A stretch of 64,000 nt of DNA, taken from Polaribacter sp. ALD11. GTDB lineage: Bacteria > Bacteroidota > Bacteroidia > Flavobacteriales > Flavobacteriaceae. The stretch's first letter is position 1; each line of letters begins with the position of its first letter. Below, piece by piece: positions 9,591-17,409 of the stretch. The translations under genes were made by a program, and so were the position numbers. The notes below the pieces were generated by a model. It saw only the letters and a program-made list of their open reading frames with translations. It was not told the origin of the DNA and did not search any database. The stretch lies in NCBI RefSeq assembly GCF_002831685.1, contig NZ_CP025119.1, positions 221,001 through 285,000 on the forward strand, written 5' to 3'.

Positions 9591-10322
9591 ATGAAAATTA
9601 TTGCAATGATTCCTGCACGCTACAGTGCATCTCGTTTTCCTGGTAAATTAATGAAAGACTTAGGAGGTAAAACGGTTATACAAAGAACTTACGAAGCTGC
9701 CTTAAATACTAATCTGTTTGCAGAGGTATATGTAGTTACAGATTCAGAAATTATTAGAGAAAATATTTCGAATGTTGGCGGAAACGTAATAATGAGTATA
9801 AAGGAGCATGAATGTGGTTCTGATAGAATTGCAGAAGCAGTAGCGTTTATAGATGCAGATATTGTTATTAATGTACAAGGAGATGAGCCTTTTATAGACG
9901 AAGTGTCTTTGTCTAAATTAGTTGCCGTTTTTAAAGAAGACACAAAGAAAGAAATTGATTTAGCTTCTTTAAAAGTTCAAATAACAAATAAAGAAGATAT
10001 AGAAAATCCGAATAATGTAAAAGTTATTACAGATGTAAATAATTTAGCTATTTACTTTTCTCGAAGTGTAATTCCGTTTCATAGAGACAAAGACATCGAT
10101 GTAAAGTATTACAAGCACAAAGGTGTATATGCGTTTAGAAAGCAAGCATTGTTAGACTTTTACAATACACCAATGACGCCTTTAGAAGCTTCAGAAAAAA
10201 TTGAAGCAATTAGATACCAAGAAATAGGTAAAAAAATTAAAATGGTAGAAACTACAGTAGAAGCTGTTGGTATAGATACGCCAGAAGATTTAGAAAAAGC
10301 AAAAAAATATTTAAACCTTTAA
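9591..10322 (+). CDS. kdsB: 3-deoxy-manno-octulosonate cytidylyltransferase (CMP-KDO synthetase)
   Basis: Activates KDO with CTP to CMP-KDO for lipopolysaccharide core assembly in the cytosol. The N-terminal nucleotide-binding signature [13 protein letters not shown] is followed by the basic [31 protein letters not shown] (metal/CTP site) and, near the C-terminus, [10 protein letters not shown] and [11 protein letters not shown]. The 243 residues are standard. The ATG at 9591 is chosen over the in-frame GTG at 9585 because family members begin [11 protein letters not shown]. The downstream HAD gene starts 2 bases after the stop and is probably cotranscribed. Confidence 0.96.
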   Translation: MKIIAMIPARYSASRFPGKLMKDLGGKTVIQRTYEAALNTNLFAEVYVVTDSEIIRENISNVGGNVIMSIKEHECGSDRIAEAVAFIDADIVINVQGDEPFIDEVSLSKLVAVFKEDTKKEIDLASLKVQITNKEDIENPNNVKVITDVNNLAIYFSRSVIPFHRDKDIDVKYYKHKGVYAFRKQALLDFYNTPMTPLEASEKIEAIRYQEIGKKIKMVETTVEAVGIDTPEDLEKAKKYLNL

Positions 10323-10324
10323 TA

Positions 10325-11017
10325 ATGCTTAAAGATATAAAAGTAATCGCTTTTGATGCAGATGATACTTTGTGGGTAAATGAGACTTATTTTAGGGAAG
10401 CTGAAGAAGTTTTTGCAGAATTACTTTCTAAATATGAAACTAAAAATAAGATAGATCAAGAATTATTTAAAACTGAAATCAAAAATTTAGCTATTTACGG
10501 TTATGGAGTTAAAGGCTTTGTACTCTCTATGATAGAGAGTGCTTTAGAACTTTCTAATTATAAATTACCGCAAGAAACCATAGAGAAAATACTAAATATT
10601 GGTAAAGAAATGCTAGAGCAACCAATAGAGTTATTAAGTGGGGTAGAAGAGGTGTTACAAAGTTTACAAGGCAAGTTTAAGCTAATTGTTGCTACGAAAG
10701 GAGATTTATTAGATCAAGAAAGAAAACTCGAAAAATCTAATTTATTGCATTATTTTCATCACGTAGAAGTAATGAGTGATAAGAAAGATAAGGACTATTT
10801 AAAATTAGTAAAACATTTAGATATCGAACCATCGCAATTATTAATGATTGGTAATTCTTTAAAATCGGATGTATTACCGTTGTTAAGAATTGGAGCAGCT
10901 GCAGTTCACGTACCATTTCATACAACTTGGCTTCATGAAGAAGTGTCTTTAGAAGCCCAGCAAAAAATAGATTATAGAACGTTTAGAAATATCAAAGAAC
11001 TTATAACGCTCTTTTAA
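10325..11017 (+). CDS. HAD superfamily hydrolase (YjjG-like)
   Basis: 230-residue cytosolic phosphatase-type HAD protein. Motif I is DADDT (residues 11-15, nucleophile Asp then acid/base Asp), motif II is IVATKG, a lysine lies in the SDKKDKDYL segment, and motif IV is MIGNSLKSD. A helical cap lies between motifs I and II, as in subclass C1. Position after kdsB might suggest KDO-8-phosphate phosphatase, but KdsC proteins are C0 HADs of about 170 residues without this cap, so a general small-molecule or nucleotide phosphatase is the safer call. Confidence 0.85.
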   Translation: MLKDIKVIAFDADDTLWVNETYFREAEEVFAELLSKYETKNKIDQELFKTEIKNLAIYGYGVKGFVLSMIESALELSNYKLPQETIEKILNIGKEMLEQPIELLSGVEEVLQSLQGKFKLIVATKGDLLDQERKLEKSNLLHYFHHVEVMSDKKDKDYLKLVKHLDIEPSQLLMIGNSLKSDVLPLLRIGAAAVHVPFHTTWLHEEVSLEAQQKIDYRTFRNIKELITLF

Positions 11018-11027
11018 ATAAATAAAC

Positions 11028-11035
11028 TAACTTTG
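11028..11035 (+). promoter_or_regulatory. -7 box upstream of the 86-aa gene
   Basis: TAACTTTG fits TAnnTTTG and lies 23 bases before the ATG at 11059. No evident -33 TTG. Confidence 0.4.
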
Positions 11036-11058
11036 CACCTTTAAAATTAAAACAAATT

Positions 11059-11319
11059 ATGGCTAGCATAAAAAACTTAAAAAAAGATATTAATTACACT
11101 TTAGGAGATATTATTGGATATGTTTCAGAAAAAGTAGATGTTAAAGGAGATAATAAAGAAGTTGAAGCAATTATAGATGAAACTATAAATACTTTTGACG
11201 CTTTAATTGCAAAAATTAACAAAAAAGGTGTTGAGAACAAGAAAGCGCATTACAGAGCAGTCAGTGCAGATTTAGAAGTTAAAGCGAATGAGTTAGTTGC
11301 TAAAATTAACAAGCTTTAA
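11059..11319 (+). CDS. Small conserved hypothetical protein (86 aa), helical
   Basis: 86 residues, charged and lysine-rich (about 17 Lys), with no signal peptide or membrane segment. It is predicted mostly helical. I do not recognise a domain, though the shape recalls small DNA- or RNA-associated helical proteins, which is only an impression. It has its own promoter-like box and its own terminator (11351-11380), so it appears to be a separate transcription unit. Confidence 0.7.
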   Translation: MASIKNLKKDINYTLGDIIGYVSEKVDVKGDNKEVEAIIDETINTFDALIAKINKKGVENKKAHYRAVSADLEVKANELVAKINKL

Positions 11320-11350
11320 ATCTTAACATTTTTTAAACATTTTTTTAACT

Positions 11351-11380
11351 ACCATCAACGATCAGTTGATGGTTTTTTTT
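11351..11380 (+). terminator. Rho-independent terminator after the 86-aa gene
   Basis: ACCATCAAC (11351-11359) and GTTGATGGT (11365-11373) form a perfect 9-base stem with a GATCA loop, followed by a T tract to 11380. Confidence 0.9.
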
Positions 11381-11445
11381 AGTAAATTTGAGTACGTTAT
11401 ACTAAACATACTATTATGTGCGTTATAATTTAAATACTAAGAAAT

Positions 11446-11640
11446 ATGGCGAGAGCAATGTTTGAATACACTAAAACTGTATTAAAGAAAGTTAGTTTTA
11501 ATTCAGAGTTATTTTGTAAAGAATTAAAAAAGGGTTTAGAAAGTTTGTTACCTTACGAAAGAGATGAGTTAACAATTTGGTTAAAAAGTTTTACAGCAAA
11601 TAAACCAGAGTTATTAATTTGCATGACTTTGATAAAATAA
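11446..11640 (+). CDS. Small conserved hypothetical protein (64 aa)
   Basis: 64 residues, basic N-terminal half (YTKTVLKKVSFNSELFCKELKKGL) and a helical LLPYERDELTIWLKSF segment; no signal or membrane helix. Coding status is supported by its placement between two terminators, its own leader after the terminator at 11380, and amino-acid composition like its neighbours. I recognise no family with a known role. Confidence 0.65.
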   Translation: MARAMFEYTKTVLKKVSFNSELFCKELKKGLESLLPYERDELTIWLKSFTANKPELLICMTLIK

Positions 11641-11647
11641 TAAAAAT

Positions 11648-11672
11648 AAAAAGAGGCTTTTAGCCTCTTTTT
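11648..11672. terminator. Bidirectional terminator between 64-aa gene and Spy-like gene
   Basis: AAAAAGAGGC (11648-11657), loop TTTTA, GCCTCTTTTT (11663-11672): a perfect 10-base stem with A and T ends, placed between convergent genes. Confidence 0.88.
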
Positions 11673-11692
11673 ATTTTAGCAACTAAAATATA

Positions 11693-12148
11693 TTATTCTT
11701 TACTCTTTCTTCCTTTGCCATATTTTCGCATTAGCTGTCTGGTAAACTCTCTTTCTGAAATATGAAGTTTTATTATTTTCTTATAAGGTAAAAACACAGA
11801 AACTTTAGAAAGAAAATCTTCTTTAGCAGCAACCATCTTTTTTTCTAAGTCTAATCTTAATAGTACAAATTTCTTTGCTTCAGCTTCTTCTAAGTTATTT
11901 AGGTCACCAACTTCTTTAATTTTCTTTTTATATTCTAGACGGCCTTTGTTTCTTAGAAAATCAATTTCTTCTTCGTGTTTGTTGTAAATAGGCCAAAATT
12001 TTTCTGCTTCAACAGAAGAAAATTGCAACTCTTGGGTAAGAAAAGCTACTTTTAATGCTTTTATTTTAGCTCTACTTTCTTTGCTGTGTTGTCCGAAAGC
12101 ATGGAGAGCTGTAAGAAATAGCGTTAAGATTATGATGTGTTTTTTCAT
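11693..12148 (-). CDS. Secreted Spy/CpxP-like helical protein in an ECF sigma operon
   Basis: 151 residues from ATG 12148 (MKKHIII), which avoids the 14-base overlap with the upstream gene that the alternative ATG at 12163 would create. A signal peptide ends about residue 19 (HAFGQ). The mature part is a charged, helical, lysine/glutamate-rich chain with the pattern AFLTQELQFSSVEAEKFWPIYNKHEEE, known from Bacteroidota periplasmic proteins that sit beside ECF sigma factors. It is the third gene of sigma / anti-sigma-like / Spy-like. A periplasmic chaperone or stress sensor role is inferred from resemblance to Spy and CpxP. Confidence 0.72.
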   Translation of the reverse strand: MKKHIIILTLFLTALHAFGQHSKESRAKIKALKVAFLTQELQFSSVEAEKFWPIYNKHEEEIDFLRNKGRLEYKKKIKEVGDLNNLEEAEAKKFVLLRLDLEKKMVAAKEDFLSKVSVFLPYKKIIKLHISEREFTRQLMRKYGKGRKSKE

Positions 12149-12149
12149 A

Positions 12150-12692
12150 TTAATAGTTTTCATTTAATAAAGAAGTACTTCCTGAGTCAATAATGTATTC
12201 TTCAATATCATTATTATTAAGATCTGTTAAGGCAAAATCATTTTCATTTGTAATCTCACTATGTAAAAGAGTTGCAAAATCTTGGTCGGATAATTCATTT
12301 GAGTTTTCTATAATCCAATTTTCTATGTCTGATTGTGCTAAATTTTCGAAGCTAACTTCTTCGTTACTATAAGTATTAAAATAATTAATACTTAAAAATA
12401 AAGCTACAGAAGCAGCTGTTGCAATAGGTATGTATTTTAACAACTTATTCTTTAAGGAAATAACTTTCACTTCTTTTTTAGTTGCTATTTTCTTAATTAT
12501 GGAATTTTCTAAACCTTCAAAATAGTTTTCAGGAATTATAAACCCATTTTCTTTTGGAAGTTCATCCTCTATAAGAAAGGAAGAAAAACGATCTTCAGCA
12601 TCACTAAAATAATTTTTAGGTACAGAAAATCCAGTACTTTTATTTAGTACTTGTTTTAAAAAATCTTCGCTATTGTTTATATTGTTTTCCAT
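12150..12692 (-). CDS. Putative single-pass membrane anti-sigma protein
   Basis: 180 residues. An acidic cytoplasmic N-terminal half has two similar segments (GFSVPKNYFSDAEDRF and GFIIPENYFEGLEN). One membrane helix (about 97-112, IPIATAASVALFLSI) and an acidic periplasmic tail rich in Asp, Asn and Glu (about 118-180) follow. Start 34 bases after the sigma factor gene and topology suggest it holds the sigma factor at the membrane. I see no zinc-finger anti-sigma motif, so the role is an inference from context. Confidence 0.65.
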   Translation of the reverse strand: MENNINNSEDFLKQVLNKSTGFSVPKNYFSDAEDRFSSFLIEDELPKENGFIIPENYFEGLENSIIKKIATKKEVKVISLKNKLLKYIPIATAASVALFLSINYFNTYSNEEVSFENLAQSDIENWIIENSNELSDQDFATLLHSEITNENDFALTDLNNNDIEEYIIDSGSTSLLNENY

Positions 12693-12725
12693 ACAACTAT
12701 TTAGACCTTTATTTTTATAAAAGGT

Positions 12726-13274
12726 TTAATCTGTTTTGTTTTTTATATAACTTTCTATTTTCTTAACAGCATGAAAATAAGAGGCTTTCAAGGCGCCAAC
12801 AGAGGTTTCTAAGATCTCCGACATTTCGTTATATTTCATTTCATTAAAATATTTCATATTAAAAACCAATTGTTGTTTTTGTGGTAAAGTAGCAATTGCT
12901 TTTTGTAAAATTTCCTGAATTTCATCACCAGAAAAATAAACATCACTTTCTAAACTAGAGGCCAGTTGTTCATGTATTTCAGAAATAGCTACATTTTTTT
13001 CTTTTGCACGTTTGTTTATGAAGGTGATAGATTCATTGGTAGCAATTCTATACATCCACGAAAACAGTTTACTTTCTTGGTTAAACTTGCCTACATTTCT
13101 GTAAATTTTTATGAATGTATTTTGTAAAACATCATCAGCATCATCATGGGAAATTACAATCTTACGTATATGCCAATACAAGCGTTCTTTGTATAGAGAA
13201 ATTAATTCTCTGAACGCCTTTTCTCTAGTATGAACATTTTTTAGTTGTTCTATTAAAACAATTTCGTCTGTCAA
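12726..13274 (-). CDS. RNA polymerase ECF-subfamily sigma-70 factor
   Basis: 182 residues. Region 2 (about 20-90) carries the core-binding and -10-recognition segment DDADDVLQNTFIKIYRNVGKF...LFSWMYRIATNESI. Region 4 (about 120-175) carries LPQKQQLVFNMKYFNEMKYNEMSEILETSVGALKASYFHAVKK, a helix-turn-helix for -35 recognition (quoted in pieces: LPQKQQLVFNMKYF, then EMSEILETSVGALKAS). The start is TTG at 13274. It heads a three-gene minus-strand operon whose other members look like its membrane anti-sigma partner and a periplasmic output or sensor. Confidence 0.93.
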   Translation of the reverse strand: MTDEIVLIEQLKNVHTREKAFRELISLYKERLYWHIRKIVISHDDADDVLQNTFIKIYRNVGKFNQESKLFSWMYRIATNESITFINKRAKEKNVAISEIHEQLASSLESDVYFSGDEIQEILQKAIATLPQKQQLVFNMKYFNEMKYNEMSEILETSVGALKASYFHAVKKIESYIKNKTD

Positions 13275-13329
13275 GTATGTTTTTTTATTTAGACAAAATG
13301 TTTTCCAAAAGGTTTAAAATGAAATCAAA

Positions 13330-14778
13330 TTATTTACTTATTCTAGATCTAGAGTAGCCAAATAAACGTTTTTGTTTAATAATTTCAGGTATACCTTCTG
13401 GTAACATTACTTCCCAACCTTCTTCTCCATCTCTAATCATTTTTAAGACTGTTCTAGAGAAAATATCAAGAATTTCAGGATCAAAATCATCAATATTTAT
13501 AAGTCTCCCATTGTTTTTAAAGAATTTGTACAATTCTTTCATTCTTGGGTGCACTTTTAAGTTTTCACTATTTATATAATCTCCCGAAGCTTGATCGTGG
13601 TAAGGATACATGTAGACTTTTAAATCTCTATAGAAAAGTTTACCAAATGCTTCTAGAATTCCACCACTTAAATTACGATAGTATTTTTCATCAAAAATTT
13701 GAATAAGGTTGTAAACCCCCATTGCAAGTCCCATTCTTTCTTTTGTGAATTCGCTAAAATACTCTACTAATTTAAAGTATTGTTGAAAGCTGGTAATCAT
13801 TACATTTTGTCCTAAAGAACACAGTAATTCTGCTCTATCTAAGAAATCTCTTTCGTTAATTTTTCCTTCGGAAGTAAGGTTACTTAAGGTGATTTCGAAA
13901 ATAACTTGAGTGTTTTCTTCCTTTACCTTGTTTTCTTCTAAGAAAAGCCTTTTAGACTTCTCATACATATCCATATTAACTTTTGTAACAGGTCTAAAAC
14001 TACCACGTAACGCTAAAATATTCTTCTTATATAAAACTTGTGCAGGTAATAAGTTGTTTCCATCAGGGCCAAACATTACTGCATTAGTCATTCCGTTTTT
14101 AAGCAGTTGTAAACTCATTAAACGGTTATCTACGTACATAAAACGTGGGCCAGAGAAATTAATCATGTCAACTTCTAACTGGTCGTTACTTAAATTATCG
14201 TAAAAAGATTTTACCAATTCTTTCGGGTTGTCATTTAAATAGAACGCACCATAAATTAAGTTAACCCCTAAAATACCTAAAGTTTCTTGTTGTAAACGAG
14301 CATCTGATTCTTTGAAGCGAAGATGTAAAATAATTTCATTATATTCTTCTAAAGGATCTAATTGAAAGCGAATACCAATCCAACCATGTCCTTTAAATTT
14401 TTTAGCAAAATCTATAGTTGTTACTGTGTTAGCATAACTAAAAAACAATTTATCTGGGTGTTTAGATCTACTTAGGCGATCTTCCATTAAATCGATTTCG
14501 TGACGCAACATTTTTTTAAGACGTGGCTGTGTAACGTAACGTTTATCGTGTTCAATACCATAAATAGCATCAGAAAAATCTTTATCATAAGCACTCATTG
14601 CTTTTGCAATTGTACCAGAAGCAGCACCAGATCTAAAAAAATTACGAGCAGTTTCTTGTCCTGCGCCAATTTCGGCAAAAGTTCCGTAAATATCTGAGTT
14701 TAAGTTAATTCTAAGTGCTTTGCTTTTAGTAGTTGGTACACTACTTATTTCTTGATCTCCTTTTAAAGAAATGGCCAT
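13330..14778 (-). CDS. Conserved 482-aa cytosolic protein of unknown function
   Basis: 482 residues with no signal peptide, no membrane helix and no motif I can assign. The N-terminus is very regular: ALRINLNSDIYGTFAEIGAGQE, then ARNFFRSGAASGTIAKAMSAYD. My memory is that close relatives exist in many bacterial phyla, often under conflicting database names such as TonB receptor or nucleotidyltransferase. A TonB-receptor label would not fit, because there is no signal peptide, plug or barrel. It has its own strong promoter (14802-14833), divergent from the MBL hydrolase. Function unknown. Confidence 0.75.
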   Translation of the reverse strand: MAISLKGDQEISSVPTTKSKALRINLNSDIYGTFAEIGAGQETARNFFRSGAASGTIAKAMSAYDKDFSDAIYGIEHDKRYVTQPRLKKMLRHEIDLMEDRLSRSKHPDKLFFSYANTVTTIDFAKKFKGHGWIGIRFQLDPLEEYNEIILHLRFKESDARLQQETLGILGVNLIYGAFYLNDNPKELVKSFYDNLSNDQLEVDMINFSGPRFMYVDNRLMSLQLLKNGMTNAVMFGPDGNNLLPAQVLYKKNILALRGSFRPVTKVNMDMYEKSKRLFLEENKVKEENTQVIFEITLSNLTSEGKINERDFLDRAELLCSLGQNVMITSFQQYFKLVEYFSEFTKERMGLAMGVYNLIQIFDEKYYRNLSGGILEAFGKLFYRDLKVYMYPYHDQASGDYINSENLKVHPRMKELYKFFKNNGRLINIDDFDPEILDIFSRTVLKMIRDGEEGWEVMLPEGIPEIIKQKRLFGYSRSRISK

Positions 14779-14801
14779 AAATCGGTTTTTATACGTTATA
14801 A

Positions 14802-14833
14802 CAAATGTAATGAATAAGTGTGCTATCAGTCAA
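14802..14833 (-). promoter_or_regulatory. Promoter of the 482-aa protein gene
   Basis: On the minus strand a TTG (-33; complement of 14831-14833) and TACATTTG (-7; complement of 14802-14809) are 21 bases apart. The predicted start of transcription is about 18 bases upstream of the ATG at 14778. Both elements fit the Bacteroidota consensus. Confidence 0.65.
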
Positions 14834-14842
14834 TTTTTATCT

Positions 14843-14850
14843 TATTTTTG
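14843..14850 (+). promoter_or_regulatory. -7 box of the MBL hydrolase gene, possibly leaderless
   Basis: TATTTTTG ends 5 bases before the ATG at 14856. With the usual distance from this box to +1, transcription would begin at or next to the A of the start codon. Confidence 0.5.
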
Positions 14851-14855
14851 TTTGA

Positions 14856-15638
14856 ATGAAAATAGATAAAAAACTTTTAAAGATTACCTTTTTAGGAACG
14901 GGAACATCACAAGGCATACCAATGATTGCGAGTAATGATCCTGTTTGTTTATCTAAAGAAGTTAAAGACAAACGTCTGCGTTCTTCTGTTTTAATTTCTT
15001 GGGATAATAAAGCATATGTAATAGATTGTGGACCAGATTTTAGACAGCAAATGCTAAGAGAAGAGGTGCCGTTAATTAACGGTGTTTTATTTACACATGA
15101 ACATGCAGATCATACAGCGGGTTTAGATGATTTACGTCCGTTTTGTTATATAATAGGAGAGATGCCTATCTATTTAGATCAGAAAACATTAGATAGTTTA
15201 GAACAACGTTTTCAGTATATTTTTTCCAAAGAAAATAGATATCCTGGAGCACCAAGTGTACAGGCAAACGTTGTAGGAAATGCACCTTTTTTTATTGATG
15301 ATTTAGAAGTAATTCCGATTAATGTGATGCATGGTAAATTACCAGTTTTAGGATATAGAATTCAAAATATTGCTTATTTAACAGACGTAAAAACAATCAC
15401 TGCTGAAGAAAAGGATAAACTTAAAAGTTTAGATATTTTAATTGTAAATGCATTAAGGATAGAAGAGCATCCTACACATTTTAACTTACAAGAAGCATTA
15501 GAGTTTGTGGAAGAAATTCAACCTAAAAAAACATATTTCACACACATAAGTCACAAGTTAGGGTTTCACAACGAAATCTCTAAAAAATTACCTAAAAATG
15601 TGTTTTTAGCGTTTGATGGTTTAAAAATTGAGTCTTAG
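14856..15638 (+). CDS. MBL-fold metallo-hydrolase (PhnP-like)
   Basis: 260 residues, cytosolic. The N-terminal LGTGTSQGIPMI and the DPVC segment are typical of PhnP/RNase Z-related phosphodiesterases. The metal-binding HxHxDH motif is THEHADHTAGLDD (about 86-98), with further ligands likely at INVMHGKLPV, YLTDVKTI and THISHKLGFH. PhnP itself hydrolyses cyclic ribose phosphate, but nothing else of the phosphonate pathway is nearby, so the substrate is open. It precedes the GTPase/kinase module with a 113-base gap. Confidence 0.87.
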   Translation: MKIDKKLLKITFLGTGTSQGIPMIASNDPVCLSKEVKDKRLRSSVLISWDNKAYVIDCGPDFRQQMLREEVPLINGVLFTHEHADHTAGLDDLRPFCYIIGEMPIYLDQKTLDSLEQRFQYIFSKENRYPGAPSVQANVVGNAPFFIDDLEVIPINVMHGKLPVLGYRIQNIAYLTDVKTITAEEKDKLKSLDILIVNALRIEEHPTHFNLQEALEFVEEIQPKKTYFTHISHKLGFHNEISKKLPKNVFLAFDGLKIES

Positions 15639-15662
15639 ATTTTTAGTAATTATATTTTAATG

Positions 15663-15670
15663 TATATTTG
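15663..15670 (+). promoter_or_regulatory. Possible -7 box for the GTPase/kinase module
   Basis: TATATTTG matches TAnnTTTG and lies 81 bases upstream of the first gene of the module. There is no clear -33 TTG, so support is limited. Confidence 0.35.
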
Positions 15671-15751
15671 TTTAAATAGCCTTTTTATTATTGATTTAAG
15701 GTTGTCTAGTTTAATGAATATTACCAAAAACTCAACTCAACAAAAATATAA

Positions 15752-16105
15752 ATGGAAAAAAAGTCAGAAAAAAACCAAGCAGCAGAAACTAATCAAGTAG
15801 TAGATAGTAGAATTGCAGCAGTTAGAGACTTAATCTTTGGTGAAAATATTCAGCAATATAACTCTGAATTCGAAGATGTTTTCAATAGAATTAAGGCTTT
15901 AGAAGATGAAACACAAAAGAACTTAGGAGATTCTGTTAGTAATTTAGAAAATAAATTAGCAGATTTAGAAAGTTTAATGGATCATAAGTTTCAAGATTTA
16001 AATGATGATCTAGACAAGAGGTTAGCAGATTTAGATGATGAAAAAGCAGACAGAAAAAAATTAGGAAAAGCCTTAGAAAAAATTGCATTGATGTTGCAAG
16101 AATAG
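15752..16105 (+). CDS. Coiled-coil protein, first gene of the Ras-like GTPase module
   Basis: 117 residues, acidic, without signal peptide. The N-terminal segment AAVRDLIFGENIQQYNSEFEDVF is followed by a long heptad-repeat coiled coil (about 45-115: NLENKLADLESLMDHKFQD and onward). Its stop codon directly abuts the ATG of the next gene, so the two should be translationally coupled. The RDLIFGE-x-IQQY segment resembles the RELLLEEDRDKF segment that opens the next protein, so both may share a small N-terminal element. Function unknown; a scaffold role in the module is inferred. Confidence 0.75.
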   Translation: MEKKSEKNQAAETNQVVDSRIAAVRDLIFGENIQQYNSEFEDVFNRIKALEDETQKNLGDSVSNLENKLADLESLMDHKFQDLNDDLDKRLADLDDEKADRKKLGKALEKIALMLQE

Positions 16106-16918
16106 ATGAGAAAGCAAACTGTAGATAACAAAAAAGACAATCGTTTTGAGTTGCTCAGAGAACTTTTATTAGAAGAGGATAGAGATAAATTTACAGCTCT
16201 AAGTGAAGAAATTATTCTAAAAGAAAAATTATCAAAAAGAGTTGTGCCTCTTGTAGATGAAAAAATTGAAGACCTTCGCAAGAATTTTCCTGAATATTTT
16301 GGAGATACAATTACTCAAACAATAAAAATTCAAATTAGAGATTCTCAGGATGAAGTAGTGGAAGCTTTGTATCCAATTATGGGTAAATTGATAAAAAAAG
16401 CTATTTTTAGTGAAATTACTAAATTATCTGACAGTGTAAATAAAACAATCAAAGAGAAATTTTCTTTAAAAGAAATATTCACACGATTCCTTAAGGGTAA
16501 AAAGAATGATGCAGATGTTGTTTTGCAAGAAGTTTTTGAACCAATTATAGAAGAGATTTTTGTTATTGAGAAAGATTCTGGTTTACTGTCTGGAAGTTAT
16601 ACAAGAGGTAGTATAGCAGACAAAGATATGGTTTCTGGTATGTTAACAGCTATTAAGTCTTTTGCTGAAGAGGCTTTTTCTAAAGAGAATCAGAATTTAG
16701 AAGATATTAAGTTCGATAACTTTCAACTGACTATTAAAAACTACAAATCTATTTATATTGCCATTGCTACTTCAGGGGTTTTAAACGGAGAATTTAAAGA
16801 GGCCATTGCTGATAATGTAAGTAATTTAGCAGAAATTATTTTAAGAGACCGTACTTATTTAGCTGATGAAGTAAAACTTAATACTCTAATTGAAAAACAT
16901 TTAATAGAATCAAGTTAA
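16106..16918 (+). CDS. Conserved signalling protein related to N-terminal regions of some OmpA-family proteins
   Basis: 270 residues, no signal peptide or membrane helix. It opens with FELLRELLLEEDRDKFTALSEE. A central part reads LYPIMGKLIKKAIFSEITKLSDSVN, and a C-terminal domain (about 150-265) starts IFVIEKDSGLLSGSY and continues KDMVSGMLTAIKSFAEEAF. From memory, the same architecture precedes the OmpA domain in long cyanobacterial and proteobacterial proteins. The last domain has the look of a roadblock/longin-like sensor fold, the kind that partners small GTPases. Its stop overlaps the GTPase start by one base (TAATG). No biochemical role is known to me. Confidence 0.72.
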   Translation: MRKQTVDNKKDNRFELLRELLLEEDRDKFTALSEEIILKEKLSKRVVPLVDEKIEDLRKNFPEYFGDTITQTIKIQIRDSQDEVVEALYPIMGKLIKKAIFSEITKLSDSVNKTIKEKFSLKEIFTRFLKGKKNDADVVLQEVFEPIIEEIFVIEKDSGLLSGSYTRGSIADKDMVSGMLTAIKSFAEEAFSKENQNLEDIKFDNFQLTIKNYKSIYIAIATSGVLNGEFKEAIADNVSNLAEIILRDRTYLADEVKLNTLIEKHLIESS

Positions 16919-17403
16919 TGATAGCTAAGAAAGTTTTATTGGTTGGTAATTTTGGCGTTGGAAAAACTTCGTTAATAAGAAGGTTTGTGCTCAATCAATT
17001 TTCTGAAGATTATATAAGTACCATTGGTGTTAGGGTAAGTTCTAAAATAGTACAATTTGAAAAGCAAGAAATTAAATTACTAATTTGGGACGTTGCGGGT
17101 ACAAGTGGAGATGAAAAAATACCAAAAGCTTATTTTTTAGGCGCAAGTGCAGCCATGTTTGTCTTCGATTTAAGTAGAGAAGAAACATATCTAAGCATAG
17201 AAAATCATTTAGAAAGTATTAGAAATCTTTCTAGTTTAAAGGAGGTTACCATTGTTGGTAATAAAAAAGATTTACTAACCAAAGAAGAATTAGATGCTGT
17301 TATAAAAACAGTTTCTGTAAAAATTGACTTAATTACAAGCGCTAAGGAAGATGATAATGTAGAAAGTGCATTTTTACAATTAGCGTCTCAAGCAATAAAA
17401 TAA
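16918..17403 (+). CDS. Ras/Rab-like small GTPase
   Basis: 161 residues, a bare G domain. G1/P-loop is GNFGVGKTS (10-18), switch I contains the conserved Thr35 in STIGV, G3 is WDVAG (57-61), G4 is NKKD (115-118) and G5 is TSAKE (140-144). The STIG and LLIWDVAG context is closer to eukaryotic Rab/Ras than to Era, Obg or MglA. The residue at the Ras Gln61 position is Thr62, so intrinsic GTP hydrolysis is expected to be weak without a partner. There is no C-terminal CaaX or cysteine lipid site. It is coupled to the upstream gene by TAATG and lies 6 bases before a hybrid kinase. Confidence 0.9.
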   Translation: MIAKKVLLVGNFGVGKTSLIRRFVLNQFSEDYISTIGVRVSSKIVQFEKQEIKLLIWDVAGTSGDEKIPKAYFLGASAAMFVFDLSREETYLSIENHLESIRNLSSLKEVTIVGNKKDLLTKEELDAVIKTVSVKIDLITSAKEDDNVESAFLQLASQAIK

Positions 17404-17409
17404 ACGTAT

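Noticed and set aside
10325..11017. kdsC (KDO-8-phosphate phosphatase) for the HAD gene after kdsB
   Set aside because: The protein is too long (230 aa) and has a C1-type cap between motifs I and II that KdsC lacks.
13910..14697. Open frames on the strand opposite the 482-aa gene
   Set aside because: They lie entirely within a strongly coding gene, start without promoter signals and have compositions typical of antisense frames.
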